From Tulasnella sp. 424 (lineage: Eukaryota; Basidiomycota; Agaricomycetes; Cantharellales; Tulasnellaceae), in NCBI GenBank assembly GCA_019633425.1, contig WSUB01000029.1:1-64000 (forward strand): a DNA stretch of 64,000 bases. Reading direction: 5' to 3'. The notes under the pieces are model-generated. The model had not been told where the DNA came from, made no database searches, and was given only the letters and a program-made list of their open reading frames with translations. The translations under genes and the position numbers were made by a program. Shown here piece by piece: positions 35,332-47,339 of this stretch (its first letter is position 1; each line of letters begins with the position of its first letter).

Positions 35332-38300
35332 TTAAGTAAACGACGTGGGGCATACTCTAGGGAAGGAAAGTGAAATAATTCGATAGACCGGATAAGGGGT
35401 TCCAGAAATCACGTTAAGAACAGATGTTATTAAAATATTTACAAAGGAGCTAAAAGTTACAATTGGGATGGACCCGCCAAAGGCGATTAAATCCGTTGCT
35501 CTCGACCTTAGAGGAGTTGCCAGGTTCTGGCACACATCTCACTCATTGGCTGCCCAATTTGGGCGTAGATTTCGCGAGCTTCCACACAAGCCGCCTTCGC
35601 ATCGGCAAATTTCCTTTGCAGAATGTGTACTCCCATCAATACATCCAACGCATTTGCTTCAGCCCTCTTGTCAAGAGCCCTAGCAAACGCCACACGTACT
35701 GCTGTGAAGCACTCCTCCGCCTCCTCATGTCGACTCTGGCGAAGGTATAACCTCCCAAGGCTGAGTAACATGAGACCTTCACCGCGAAAGCTGTCCACGC
35801 TTAGGTATATGGCTTGCGCAAGGCGATAACACTCGACTGCTTCATCGTGCGTGTCTTGAGCCCGGTGGACGTCGCCGAGCCGATTCAAGGTCACTGCATG
35901 AAGTACATCAAACCCTATTTTGGTAAGCGTAGCTTCAGCCTGAACGAGTGCCTCGCGTTCTTCGTCGTGCTTTGATTGAGACTTGAAGATATCTGCCAAA
36001 AGCAACAAGGCACGCGCCTGACCCTCCTCGTCAGCACTACTAGTCGATACAGCTAGGGCCTCGCTTGCAGCCTCCTCGGCCTCGAGGTATTTGTGCTGAG
36101 CATGACAGTCTCGCCCAATGGATCGTAGCGTTCTGGTTCTGCTGTCCCCGGAACCAGCATGATCACAGGACACCTCGGCTTGGCAATAGGCCATCTCTCC
36201 ATCACCATACCGGCATGGCTCACAATAAAGCATTGCGAGGTTGTGGAACGTGTTCCCCGCAGCGAGATTGTTTCCAACGCGAGAGTAAATCGAGCGCGCT
36301 TTCATGAAAGCCTTCTCTGCCTCTTGATTCCTCAACTGAGCGCGATAGGTATGAGCCAGGCCGTCCAATGCGTCTGCGGCACCGAGGGCGTTATCGATGC
36401 GAGAGCAGATCTCGTGCGCTTCAACGAAAGCCTTCTCCGCCTCTTGATACTTTGACTGAGCGCGAAAGGTTTTGGCCAATTCAACCAACGTGCCTGCCGC
36501 ACCGGAGTGGTAGCCGATGCGAGAGTAGATCTCGTGCGCTTCAGCGAAAGCCTTCTCCGCTTCTTGATTCTTCGACTGAGCGTGAAGAGCGATGCCCAAG
36601 CCGAACAATATGCACGCAGCACCGTGGTCGTAGCGGCTGCCAGAGTAAAGTTCAGAGTAGGCCTCGAACATTTCAAGGAGATGAATGTGCGCGATTCGAT
36701 TCCTCGACTGAGCGCGATCGGTGTCGCCCGAGAGGCCGTGCAACGTGTTTGCGGGACCGAGGTCGTTACCGATGGGAGAGCAGACCTCATGCGCTCCTAC
36801 AAAATCCCTCTCCACCTCTTGACTCCTTGATTGAGGCCGATTAACGCTGCCCAGGCCGTCCAACGCGTTTGCGGTACGGAGGTCGTTGCCAATGCGAGAG
36901 TGGATCTCGTACGCTTCTATGTAAGCCCTCTCCGCCTCTTTATTCTTCGACTGGGCACGAAACGCGTTGGCCAAGCCGACCAACGCGCGTACAACGCCTA
37001 GGTTGAAGCCGATGCGAGAGTAAAGCTCGTGCGCTTGAACGAAAGCCTTCTCCGCGTCTTGATTCTTCGACTGAGCAAGATAGGTACCGCCCAGGCTGTG
37101 TAACGCGTCTCCGGCATCGAGGTCACTGCCAATGCGAGAACAGATCTCATGCGCTTCTATGAAATCCTTTTCCGCTTCATGATTCTTCGACTGAGCGCGA
37201 TGAACACTGCCCAGGCCGTGCAACGCCTTTACGACACCGAGGTCATTGCCCATACGAGAGTAGATCTCGCACACTTCTATGAATGCCTTCTCCGCCTCTT
37301 GATTCTTCAACTGAGCGCAGTAAACGCGGCCCAGGTCGTGCAACGCATCTACAGCACCGAGGTCATTGCCCATGCGAGAGTAGATCTCGTGCGCTTCCCT
37401 CAACACGTTCTCCGCCTCTTGAACCCTCGACTGAGTGAGGTATATCGACCCCAAGCTGCACAACATTTCTGCTTGCTTTTTTTTGTCCTGAGTTTGAGTC
37501 GCAACATCACGGGCTGACTGGTAGTACGACTCGGCCACCGGTAGGTTAAGCTGAAGGAGATATATCAACCCTAGCCATCCCAATAGTGCCGCAGACCGCA
37601 CTTTCGCGCCACCAGAGGTATTTCCTGAAGGAGGCGTGGATGGCTGATACACAGCTCGTTTAATATTCTGCGATCCAGTCGTCCATCAAAGTACTCACTA
37701 TCAAGCGAACTTTTCTCCGAAACGTGGGAGCATCTATCCTCTCAGTGGGATTCGGTATCCAACAGTCGGACATGAGAGCGCATAGCACGACAATATGAGA
37801 CAGGTGGGCCTCCTCCCGGATCGCAGGCAATTTCCTTTTCATAACTTGCGATATGATAGCCCCCTGGAGCATGAATTCATCGAAGGGTATTTTCCCAGTA
37901 AAGATCTAAAGCACACCAGAAATTGTGGGCAAAAAGGAGGCAACGATCTTTTCCGCGATAGTGTCCTTACCTCCCAACAGATCCACCCGATCGCCCACAT
38001 GTCGCTAGGTAAATCTTGCGTCCCGTTGTTCAAAACCTCGGAGGCCGTCCACCGCAGGGAGAACGCAGGACCCGTTAAAGTCATCTCCAAACTGGAAGGG
38101 TTAAATACGACTTTCGGGGGTGTCAATTCTTGTGGGATGTCGCCATTGCCCGATTCGCGGGGCAACCCCTCTGCACTGCCATCTTTTGTTGCATCTACGC
38201 TTTGTTTAGTTCGGGCCGATCCAAAATCCGTGATTAGTGCATGGTATGAAGAGTTCACTAGAATGTTCAGCTGAATGACGGGTCGATTAGTGCACAGTAT

Positions 38301-39043
38301 CTCCAACGACCGTGTAAGGTACTCACCGACTTCAGGTCGCCGTGACAGATCGGAGGCTCTCTCGTATGCAAGTACTCCACGCCTTTGATTACATCTTGAA
38401 CCTAAGTCAAGTATTAGCTCATATAGCTAAGGATAGAATGCATCAAACGGGTTTACCAAGGAGACACGCTCGGGAATATCCCATTCGCCTGACTGTATGA
38501 ACTCTCGAATGTTTCCGTTGGATTCCCAAGGTATGATGATCCAGGCATCACCCTTCTCCATGTCCTCAACAAAACCAATGAGCTTGACGATGTTGGGGTG
38601 AGAAATACCGGCCATTATCCAGATCTCGTTGACGAACGACTGATGGGAAATACAGTATCAGGACAGCAAAGGCAATACATGAAAACAACGATACCTTGAA
38701 GAATTTTACCGACGCTTCGGCATCCTCACGATTCCATTCGAACTTCTTGATTGCTACTTTACACCCAAGAAACGCTTTTGGGAAATGTTCAGGGAGCCAT
38801 GTTGGGACTTCTTCAGCGGGAATGATGGTTCCCGGAACAACCGTGCCCTGTCCGCCTTTTGCACGCGGTCCGGTTTCTGTCGTTTTGATTCTCTTTGGGT
38901 CGATTCGGTGCTCGGACATTCCCTCGAGAAGGTTCCGCTTCAAAGGACGATTTCAGTGCTTATTCCTGCAACCATGTACGGCGACTTAGGGTGTTGCCCT
39001 TGTTGCGTGACTGGGTGGGCTGAGGCGTCGAGTTGTCGGTCAT
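35332..39043 (-). CDS. TKL-type protein kinase fused to 17 TPRs, second copy
   Basis: Duplicate of the 14519-18281 gene with identical exon lengths: 39043-38990, 38937-38695, 38639-38457, 38401-38327, 38270-37971, 37905-37699, 37643-35543 and 35498-35332, about 1109 aa. The intron at 37644-37698 contains an in-frame TAA, confirming it. Landmarks: GGQGTVV, AIKK, CHGDLK (non-RD), DFG, DMWAIGW. The APE motif reads ASE. Exon 1 is followed by CTAAGT where the paralogue has GTAAGT, so its donor is lost; translation may start at the ATG inside exon 2 (MSEHRID). There are 17 TPRs, with the irregular repeat in position 8. The final exon, reached by a 44-nt intron with donor GTGAGA, ends in a hydrophobic segment (SSFVNILITSVLNVI); without it the protein ends at 35508. 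Kinase activity could be reduced by the ASE change. Confidence 0.82.
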
Positions 39044-39741
39044 GAACTAAGTAGTATACGGTTGGAGATGGCCAGGAAGAAATGGTATGTGGTATGCGAC
39101 CAATATGGGTTAACGCCTACACGATGAACGGCGACGAGAGGCGAAGAGTGTGTGAGAGACTGGAGGGCTGTGAGGACCAGAGAATGAGATTGCGTTCGCT
39201 TTTAGCCTTCGAAACAAGAACGCAAAATACATATCAAAACCCTTGATTCTCCCACCGACAGCGACTGAATTTCTTTCGCTGGGGAAATCGTCGCAAAAAC
39301 CCCTCGGTTTCCCGAAGTTTGTCGACATTGCTGTCTACTGCGGTCGAACGTCGTCAGAGGGATTTTTGCTTGACACCGTACCCGCAGGGCCCGAGTGAAA
39401 GATAGTAACGGATGCTTCTCGCTTCCACATCTTCCGAAGCGAAGGTGACAGATCGAAACCTTCGCAATAGGGGGCAACTGGAACGATTCCCCGGATTCCC
39501 TCTCTTGAATTCAAGGAGGGAGAACGAGACTACCAAGGTGCTCAGTTGCAGTAGGCGGAACGTTGGCACATGCATCTGTCACCTTGCGACCTTTTCACAG
39601 AGTGAAGCGATATATACTCGCATGTAGGCGGAGTGGTCGACTTTGAGGAAGAGGTAGGGTAGCTCGAGCACCAGAACTTTATGTCTTGGACTGGCCCTCC
39701 CGTTCATAAAGCATCGTATTGAGTTTTTTAGGGGGTTCAAC

Positions 39742-39744
<3 letters not shown>
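39044..39744. other. Upstream region of the second 17-TPR kinase gene
   Basis: It aligns with 18282-18910 as far as about 39620 (the GGTGCTCAGTTG block). No other gene is seen. Past 39620 the sequence is unique and leads into a homopolymer. Confidence 0.5.

Positions 39745-39779
<35 letters not shown>
39728..39779. repeat. Palindrome followed by a 35-base poly(T) tract
   Basis: GGGGTTCAACCCC (39732-39744) is a perfect inverted repeat with a one-base centre and is followed directly by 35 T (39745-39779). Read on the minus strand it is a poly(A) run abutting a hairpin. It lies between the kinase-TPR gene region and the first long repeat unit. It could be a retroposon-type A tail, or a slipped homopolymer whose true length the assembly may not show. 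Confidence 0.7.
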
Positions 39780-39780
<1 letters not shown>

Positions 39781-40017
39781 TAATTCATGATTTACCGGCG
39801 GAGACACTTGTCCCGCTCTCGGGGCAGCCGGACATTGCCGAAATTGACCGGGCCGGATGGGGACGGCTGGTGTTAACGAACGCTACAGTATTACTATTGC
39901 CGTCTTCTCGAATAAAATTTAAAAGGCCTAGGGTATCGCCTGGTACCAAATAGCAGAACAATTTCTCTTATTCTGCGGAAGAGCAGCGATAGTATTTCCC
40001 AACTTTTCACATGTTGG

Positions 40018-41760
40018 GACAAGTGCAATGTCTAGTTTGTTTTTTGTTTTTGACGTTCCTGGATTTCAATGTTGACCAGGCTTCCTCATCCACTCCACCT
40101 CATCCTCCCCAGTCTTCAGCTCTTACCTTCTGTATCACCCTCGACCTCTACTCGCCCACTATCGCCCTTCTTGTTCGAACCTTACTTCACAATCCCGAGG
40201 AAATATACGCGTTCATGACGCGGACAATCAGACCAGTTCTAGCGCTAAGGCGTAGAAAGGCGGCTCCTTACTCGAGCCGCACTCCGAGGCCTTCATCTCA
40301 TTAGGCGCGTCTTCTCGGAAGAAGATAGGCCTGGGCAGCTATGGAACCTTCAAAAGGCAATATAATCCAGGTAGGTGAAGAATTCATATCAAGTTTCTCG
40401 CCTTGAATGCTAGCGCAAGATTTACCCCCCGTCTTTTCAGGTCGTGCACTGCGCAGAAATTGCACAACCATTGACGTCGGACCGCCGACTACCTTCCAGC
40501 CTCCAGGCTTGCAATCCCTCGAATGCGTAAACAGTCGCTTTCGATTATCTCCTGCACCGTACGTAATGCTAGTGGTACATTCTGCTCATCACTTGTCGCC
40601 AACGTTGTTGTGCACGTTCAGCGCCGAGGAGCTCTGAATGACCTGCCATCTAAATTTCGTGTGGTCCGCAATTGACTCTTGCAAGGGTTGAACGTGGCTT
40701 GTCGACAGATTGGATCAACGCCGAATTGTACTTCGTCGCCGACTCCGGGAGTTTGCCAACGCCCCGAAGCGGAACTCGACACCTACGCCCTCCCTCCACG
40801 CGACAGGATGAACACACTCCACTATCTACAGGTGGCATTAGTTCGCCGAGGAGGACGTTCCGCGATTCCTGCTAGTCTTTGTGAATTCGAGACCAAGGGA
40901 ATCCCGGGTCAATACGAGGCTTCCGCGTTAAGATTACATCCAACACACCTCAGACTCTCGTCAACTCCAAGTAAAAGTCGAAATCTTCGGAGCAAGTCGA
41001 CAACCTCCTACGGTCGGAGAGTCTGGAGGGAGTGCGGCAGCTTCTTCAAAGGGATGGACACACGAAGTAGAACACATGGAAATGTGGAGTGAGGCGGATG
41101 CTTGAACGAAGGGGAGGGACGGAGCATGGATAATAGGGAAACGTAAGACCGTTTTATCGCAACCCGGTAAGTCGTTAATATTCGGTTCTTTATCTCGACC
41201 TTCGTCCGACGATCGTTCCCTTGCCCGTGCAGCATTTTCAAAAAGGATGCGAGCTACCAACGACATTGGTTCCCTCATTCAAATAAATCATGAGGGTCGG
41301 GCACACGAACCTTTCGACATCTTTCATTGTCCAGGATCCGACTGCACTTCTAGAGAGTATTCGTCAAGCCCCAACAGAGCACCATCCATACTCGCGATAT
41401 GTTGCGGCCGATACCCCTTTCATTTGCTCCTAATGCGAAACAATGCGTACAGCTCATCACTCGACTTGTCACTCATATGTTCACCGCTAGGCCTTTGCCG
41501 CATGGATTGCCTTGCGAAAGTGGAATTCTTGAAACTGCCCCCCGTATTCATCCTCGTTTCCCCCAGCTACTCGGTGCGAGTACACGGATCTCTCTCCGAC
41601 TTCGATGTGACGCTCGTTGATCAAGCTAGGAAATCGCTCAAGACGAAGCATCATGCCGATCATCGGCAGGTAAGGCTGTGTTCCTGTAGTCCTCAGGCTC
41701 AACACCCAGACACGGTTCCGAGCTGACCCATGCACGGAACTAGCGCATGAGGAGCGCACG
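40018..41760 (+). repeat. Unit I, 5' region (decayed gene remains)
   Basis: This aligns over its whole length with 47656-49440 and more weakly with 53180-54830. Pieces look coding (DLYSPTIALLVRTLL near 40150; LESIRQAPTEHHPYSRY near 41350; LSDFDVTLVDQARKS near 41600), and there are plausible introns (AATCCAGGTAGGTGAA near 40370; GGCAGGTAAGG near 41670). No continuous model survives, because stops and indels differ between units. It is probably the degraded 5' part of the gene whose 3' part encodes the gag-like protein, or of a neighbouring gene. Confidence 0.5.
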
Positions 41761-42380
41761 GATGTGGAGCTGCTCTCTATCGGCCCATACCATTCTACGG
41801 ACCACTACTCCAAGCCCACTATTCTTCTCAGCTGGATTTAACGGCAATTGCGCTCGAAATGACATCCTAATTGTAAGCATAGAATGTACATCTCGCTAAT
41901 TTGGTCTATCTCTGATAATTCTCATCGCCGCTTTCAGCGTCCCTGTAGACCATGTCTGACCAGCAACCGCAGATAGGATGGTGGGCTGCCTCCCGTTTGG
42001 GGATATAAGTCTTCGATACGATGTTCCGACGTTTTCCGTCAGCGGAAATAAATGGACCCTTCGCCTACGCGTACCATGTTCTCCTATACAATCTTCAGAG
42101 TTCGAATTTGTAATCCGCTCGAGTGCGCCATGGCGGCCTTCTCGGTGCCCGCCGTTATGTCCGTTGACCCTGGATTGGAAATTCGAGGGACCTTCCTCAC
42201 ACCCTAACCATCCGCAACTTTCAGTTACGAGGGCAGCTCTCTCCCCACTCCAGATTTTCAGTCAGTAGAAAAAGCGTCTTGCTGAATTGCGACTTCGAAT
42301 GGCCAGCGCCGAACGTGAGTCTTTGTTTGCATGCCTTCCGTATCAATGTTGATCCCGGACCGTCCTCCTTAAACGCGCAG

Positions 42381-43692
42381 AGTCTCCAAGTTCCGACATT
42401 ATATTTCGAGGCACGGACGGAAACGAATGCGAAGCGTTCATCGTTGCCATCCGAGACTTCGCCCTCGCCAAAGGGAAAGAGGAGGATTGTCGCTGGATGC
42501 TACACTACGCTACATCTCGGTTGAGAGGAAAGGCTCTGCGCTGGCATGCAAAACTCGATCTGTCGATCCGAAAGGACTGGGACCTATTTGTTCAAGCGAT
42601 ATTTGAAGAGTACCCTTTGGTTGAAGAGAGGGATGCTGGAGGGGTCGCGACTCCGGTTTGGTAAGCATTCCGTCCTAAGATTCGGCTAACCTCGTTGAAC
42701 TTGGCTTTGTTGCAGGACCTCAACTACATTTAGTCCCGCTCCGTCCATCGCTACTTTACCGAGAAATGACGTTCTTCATACCACCATACCTCAAGCTACG
42801 ACGGAAGAATTGGATTCTCAGGCTCTTGAGGGAGTTCGATTCCCGGGGTCACTCCCCTTGGGCGGTGTACCCGTTCCTCCCCAGCAAATCTATGATCGAT
42901 CATTGCCAGGATTTCAAATTGGTCGTCTTCGAGTCGCATACGAGACTGGCCGACCTGGTCCGCATTATGTCTCGAGTGGATACAGGGCTACAAATAACAT
43001 CCAAGAAGCACTCATTGTGACCTTCATACCTTCTTCGGAGCCCCATCATATTGCGTGTGTGGTAGGTATCAAACCGATGCCAAAGCACTGTTGCATATGC
43101 TGACCCCAACCCCAGAACTCCAGTAGCTGTGGTCTCGGTGTACGCCTATATGTTCCGATAGTGTCAGAGTAAGGGCCCTACAAGTCTTCCGGTCCTGCTT
43201 TCGTACTCATACTAAGACTTCGTGGGTAGACTCCATCCCCTTGTTGGCACCTCAGGATCAGCCGTTCCTTGCGCCAGGCGTATACCCGAGCACAAATCTG
43301 AAAACCCCCAAGTCGTTTCCACTGTCTGGAGTATTCTGAAAGATGGAACGTTGCTTGTAACGCTGAACGGTGAGCTTTCCTAGGCTTGATGCCAGAGAAG
43401 TGAAAAGCTGTTACGCTTCCCAATCTTGACCCACTTTCGTTTGCCAGATCTGATAAATGACCCTTCCAATGAACGGCACTGGATAGATCAATCTATTTCC
43501 GACCCTTACTCGACAACCACCGCTTACGTGGAGATTTCCGGCGCCTCGATCTCGTTTACCAAGGATTATAACACTCCCCAAGCCTTCCATCCTACTTCGA
43601 GATATCCTTTCGTAAAAGCTGTAAGGACGACCTCTGAAATTATTTTCTTCAATCCGTCTCGTAAGCTGATAGTTCCGCCTCGTAGCGCATAG
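42381..43692 (+). CDS. Gag-like domain protein with conserved C-terminal domain, copy 2 (unit I)
   Basis: Exon a, after acceptor GCGCAG at 42380, encodes DIIFRGTDGNECEAF, ALRWHAKLD and FEEYPLVEERD. A phase-2 intron (GTAAGC...TTGCAG, ending near 42714) leads to exon b with PPQQIYDRSLPGFQ and GRLRVAYETGRPGPH. A GTAGGT donor follows near 43061. The last exons give STVWSILKDGTLLVTLN and then DLINDPSN through STTTAYVEISGASISF to TAG 43692. An upstream coiled-coil exon ending at 42314 has an in-frame TAG that copy 3 (50046) lacks, because it is two A short in an A run. The 88-nt GTAAGG...CACCTCAG segment near 43160-43250 may be an intron. The function of this gag-like family is unknown; no polymerase domains are present. 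Confidence 0.55.
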
Positions 43693-44745
43693 TGTTCGAA
43701 CCAGTTTAAGTAGAGCATTTTAATGCTGCTTCGGCACGAATGGAGACCTTTTCCCGTGTTGCCTTCCTGCGAGCTCTTGTGCATTGCATTACTCGAAGGT
43801 CCAACAATCCAGTCCTTTCAGATTCGAATCGTCGAACCCCATGGTCAACCAGGTCAGAACCAAAGCCAGTCGAGCACCCAGGAGTATTCGAAAAGTCCCG
43901 TAGGGGTCGAATAACAGACATGAGTATCTGGCCCTAATAATCGTCGATATTGTCAACGTGTGGTTGAAGGATTGGTTGGAAAGTCTCAGCAAGACTTCAA
44001 GGACGTGGAGGACTTTGATCTGCGGTTCTGGACGGATTGCTTTAACGTGAGTAGACGCGCTGGGCGGCGCCCAACACTGGCCGTTGCTAAATGAGTATGC
44101 CGCAGAGCGTGGCAAAATAACCCATGCAAGAACTCAAACACTTCAAAGTTTTACGCCGCCTAGGATCCGGAAAGGACCTGGGAGTGTGTTTACCGGAGAG
44201 ACACAGGCTGTCTTCATATCGGAACCGGAGGTTGTTCAGCGAAAGTTCTTGCAAGGCCTGGATGAGAGCGGACTGTGCCCCTTGCTTGAAGAAGTGGAGA
44301 TAAATAGGAGAGACGAGTGGGTTAAGCGAGAAGGCTAATGGATTCATCGGAATTAAAGAAGATTGCTGGGGATTTGATCACCTTTGTTGTGTATATCGTA
44401 CATCCACTGTTTTCCGAAGAGATTATTAATGCTGGTAAAATCGGTCACTCCCGTGTCTTTAGGACGGGCAAGCCCGAGTTGCATTGCTGACTTGTAGAAT
44501 TGATCCTTGACACTGGTCCAGCCCAACGTAATGCGCGGTATTGTGATGTTACGAACCAAAATCGCCCGGCGAATAAATATCCAGCAAGGTACAACACGAG
44601 AGCAAGAACTACAGAAAGGCCGCGCGATAGCAATACAGGTACTTGAACAAAATGAGCAAAAAAGCAAGGAAAACCGAAAATCAAATCGAAAACAGCGGCA
44701 AAAGCACTGGCAAGGTTGAGAAAGCTAGAGGTGGGGGGGAACAAG
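43693..44745. repeat. Unit I 3' flank with degraded hydrophobic frame
   Basis: It aligns with 57080-58190 of unit III. Minus-strand bases 44445-44745 read as a hydrophobic, possibly two-helix segment (VVLALVLYLAGYLF), but the matching region of unit III has indels that change the frame in the middle. I therefore do not call it a gene. It may be the 3' UTR of the next gene or a relic. Confidence 0.4.
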
Positions 44746-46632
44746 TCATACAAAACGTGCTATGCATGAAAAGAACGTGATTAACGATTCATAGAGCCGT
44801 CGAAGGTGGAGTAGTGACTTACAGATCACAGATCTCCCTTTCTTGAAGAGCTTCTTGAGCCCGGTGTTCTTTGTAGGCTGTGGCTCCCCTGCTTCCTCGG
44901 GTGGGGTGACTTCGCGAGAGCTAACCAAGAAACTTGTCTCAGTCTTGGAGAAAGCGCACTGCCACGACTGGATGCAAAGGGACTTACGACGACGGCGCAA
45001 ACAACCCAAGGGGACTTGACCTCATCGCGGATTCTACCGCGGTTCGGCTCTCGCCACCGATTTCATCTGCGGACCTGCGCAGGAAATCGGGGGATACTCG
45101 GACTCGCGGTGGGTTACTGGCCCGCCAGTTTGCCGATGATGCTTCAGTCCGAGGTCGGTTTGTCGCCATTGACACGCGAATCATGGAAGATTCGAGATCT
45201 GCTGCGGATGCAAGGTTGAAAGAAGGGCTGGGTGAGAAATTACATCAGTATATGTTAAGCATCGTTTGCCAGGCAAGCCACCCACCGACTGTGTGCGGGC
45301 CCGTTTGCCTGCGCCTGGAGCAGCCTCATCCGCGCATTATGCACTTTACGCCCAGGAGTCTCGGACAAAGGGTCCTCGAGGTCGATCAATTCTCGTTGAC
45401 GTCGCGCCCTGAGCCAACGGATCGGGTGAGGTACGCTTACACGGAGACCGAGCCTGTTGAAGAGCGCCTGGCGAGAAGCCTGAGGGGGGGACCCGGGGTT
45501 CGTCGAACGGGTCGTTTCGTGTTCCACAAGTGGAGAGGTTGATTGAGGGTGACCGCGCGTGTTGCCGTGCTCGGGAGATCGGGACCGGGTCGGGTGAGAA
45601 TCGAAACGAGGTGGAGGAGAGAGGTAGTTGGACGTCGGGAAGGAGGATGTGGTTGCTGTGCTGACCGGAGACGAGTCGAGCACTGGCTCAGATTCGGCAT
45701 CCAAAGGTGCTGGCGGGATGATCCAAATCTCGGGGAGCTGTAGTTTATTGGTTGATCCGGCAACCGAAACTACTTCAGACGAGGGTGAGACCACCAGGGT
45801 TTCCTCGTCCTTCTCCATCGACCCTTGAGTCTGTTGGTCTTGGGGATCTTGTAGCTCAAAGGGCGGTCCGCAAGAAGCAGACTCGGACTCGAAGCTCTTG
45901 GCCGGCGGTTGCGTGGTTAATCCGGCGAACCAGACTCCTTCCGAGGGGGGCGCAACCTCCGGGGTTGCGTCATCCTCGTCGAGAGCGCTAGCTTTCAGCT
46001 TTTCAACCTCGGCCTGAACAGTCTGCCACTTCTTGCAAAATCTACGAGCAGCATCCACCGCTTCGTATTTCTCCTTCGTTAATGACTTCACCATGGCCTC
46101 GCTTGCAGCCAGCTGCGCTTTCAACATTTCGACTTCCGAAGCCAGAGAAGGTTCGAATGAGGGAACTGGCGAGAGGGGAGGCGTGTACGATGACCAGCGC
46201 GCGGATAGGACTGTAGGGCTGCGAGTGGTTCGGGACGTTGACAAGGGTGAAGAAGGACCCGACTAAAATTCAAGAAATCCGCGAGAGATAATCAATACCA
46301 ATTGATGGTACGGGGTGAGAGCGGGTGCTTACGGTAGACGAGTCGGCGGAGCTCTGGGTGGTATTTCTGAAAGAGCCAAGCAGCAGTGGACGAGGGCCGA
46401 CCTAGAAACAAGCCCAAGTGAGCCTCCAGTTAAGATTTCTTATCGAATTACTTACGCTTACGAGTCCAGTGCGCTCAGGGGACTCAGTAGGAGGTAGAGT
46501 CGCAGTAGTAGGATGAGCAACGGGAGAAGACTGGCAAGCAGAAGAGTATCTCAGAATACAGAGCCTTGGAAGTACTAGACGCAGGGAACGAGCACTTACA
46601 GGGGTTTGAGAATAGCGCGACTGTGGTAGCAT
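44746..46632 (-). CDS. Pro/Ser-rich coiled-coil protein, copy 1
   Basis: Seven exons: 46632-46600, 46530-46462, 46401-46333, 46262-45286, 45227-44988, 44920-44823 and 44759-44746. The sum is exactly 1500 nt, 499 aa plus stop. All splice phases agree (0,0,0,2,2,1), and the same sites are kept in the paralogue at 58188. Residues 1-99 are Ser/Pro/Thr-rich. Residues 100-148 form a coiled coil (VEMLKAQLAASEAMVKSL). A long disordered Pro/Ser/Glu region follows, then a basic block IRWLRARRQRELIDLEDPL, an RRSADEIGGESRT region and a Lys-rich C-terminus (KKLFKKGRS). No signal peptide, transmembrane helix or catalytic motif is evident and no family is recognised. The ATG (46632) is the first in exon 1 and is identical in the copy. 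Confidence 0.75.
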
Positions 46633-47339
46633 GATGGTAGTGCGGTCGTTGACCTACAATAGCATTAAAACGCGATCAGCCGACTTGACTGACTCGTGGC
46701 TTGGAAGATACACGCACAGATAGTGCTAGACGATGCGTTAGTGAAGGTGGTAGCAGGAGGAAGCGAGCCAACAACGGCTAGAGCGTTCGGCGGGAGGTGG
46801 CGGGGTAGAGGATGGGTGGAAGCTATGCAGCTACCCAGACGCAAGGAAAGGCGAGTGATTGGGTCGTACGGTTGATAGCAAAGAGATTAGGGACTCTGAT
46901 GAGCTCGGTTCTCTAGGGAAATGGGGGAGAGAGGTGGTGGGTAGAGATAGGACGTTGCGGACGTGTCGTGACGCAAGTAAACAACTGATCAAGTAAGCGA
47001 CGGGATCAAACGCAGGCATGATCGTCACGCGAACACGAATCACGAATCGACGGCTACTGTGGGTTGATTGTTGGGGACCGACGGTATTGAGGCAGGAGAT
47101 TCAGGCTTGAGGGATTTCGAGGCGATCGGACTGGAAAGCAACGGCTAATTGGTGCCTGTGACTTTCCCACACCTTCCATTTCCAGAAAACTGGCCCCTGG
47201 TGCCCCGCGCGATCGAAGAGTGTCACCAATGGTCTATAGTTGTAAACGATACGAGATAGGACGATATCCTGAAGGTGCGCGATATTATGAGTGTACGGCC
47301 GTCAAGGGTACATGAATAAATGAGATACAACGGAGAACA
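46633..47339. other. Divergent intergenic region of unit I
   Basis: Upstream of the minus-strand coiled-coil gene and the plus-strand F-box/LRR-like fragment. It aligns with 60075-60775 with small indels. No gene is seen inside. Confidence 0.5.

Noticed and set aside
40407..41092. Unit I 5' region as an intact gene
   Set aside because: Stops interrupt every frame, and the matching region of unit II is interrupted at other places.
39780..44340. Complete LTR retrotransposon for the gag-like unit
   Set aside because: I see no long terminal repeats, tRNA primer site, protease, reverse transcriptase or integrase, and the gene has spliceosomal introns in all copies.
44445..44753. Hydrophobic minus-strand frame as a transmembrane gene
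   Set aside because: In the unit III copy (57893-58195) indels change the middle of the frame, and the splice model of the coiled-coil gene ends before it.
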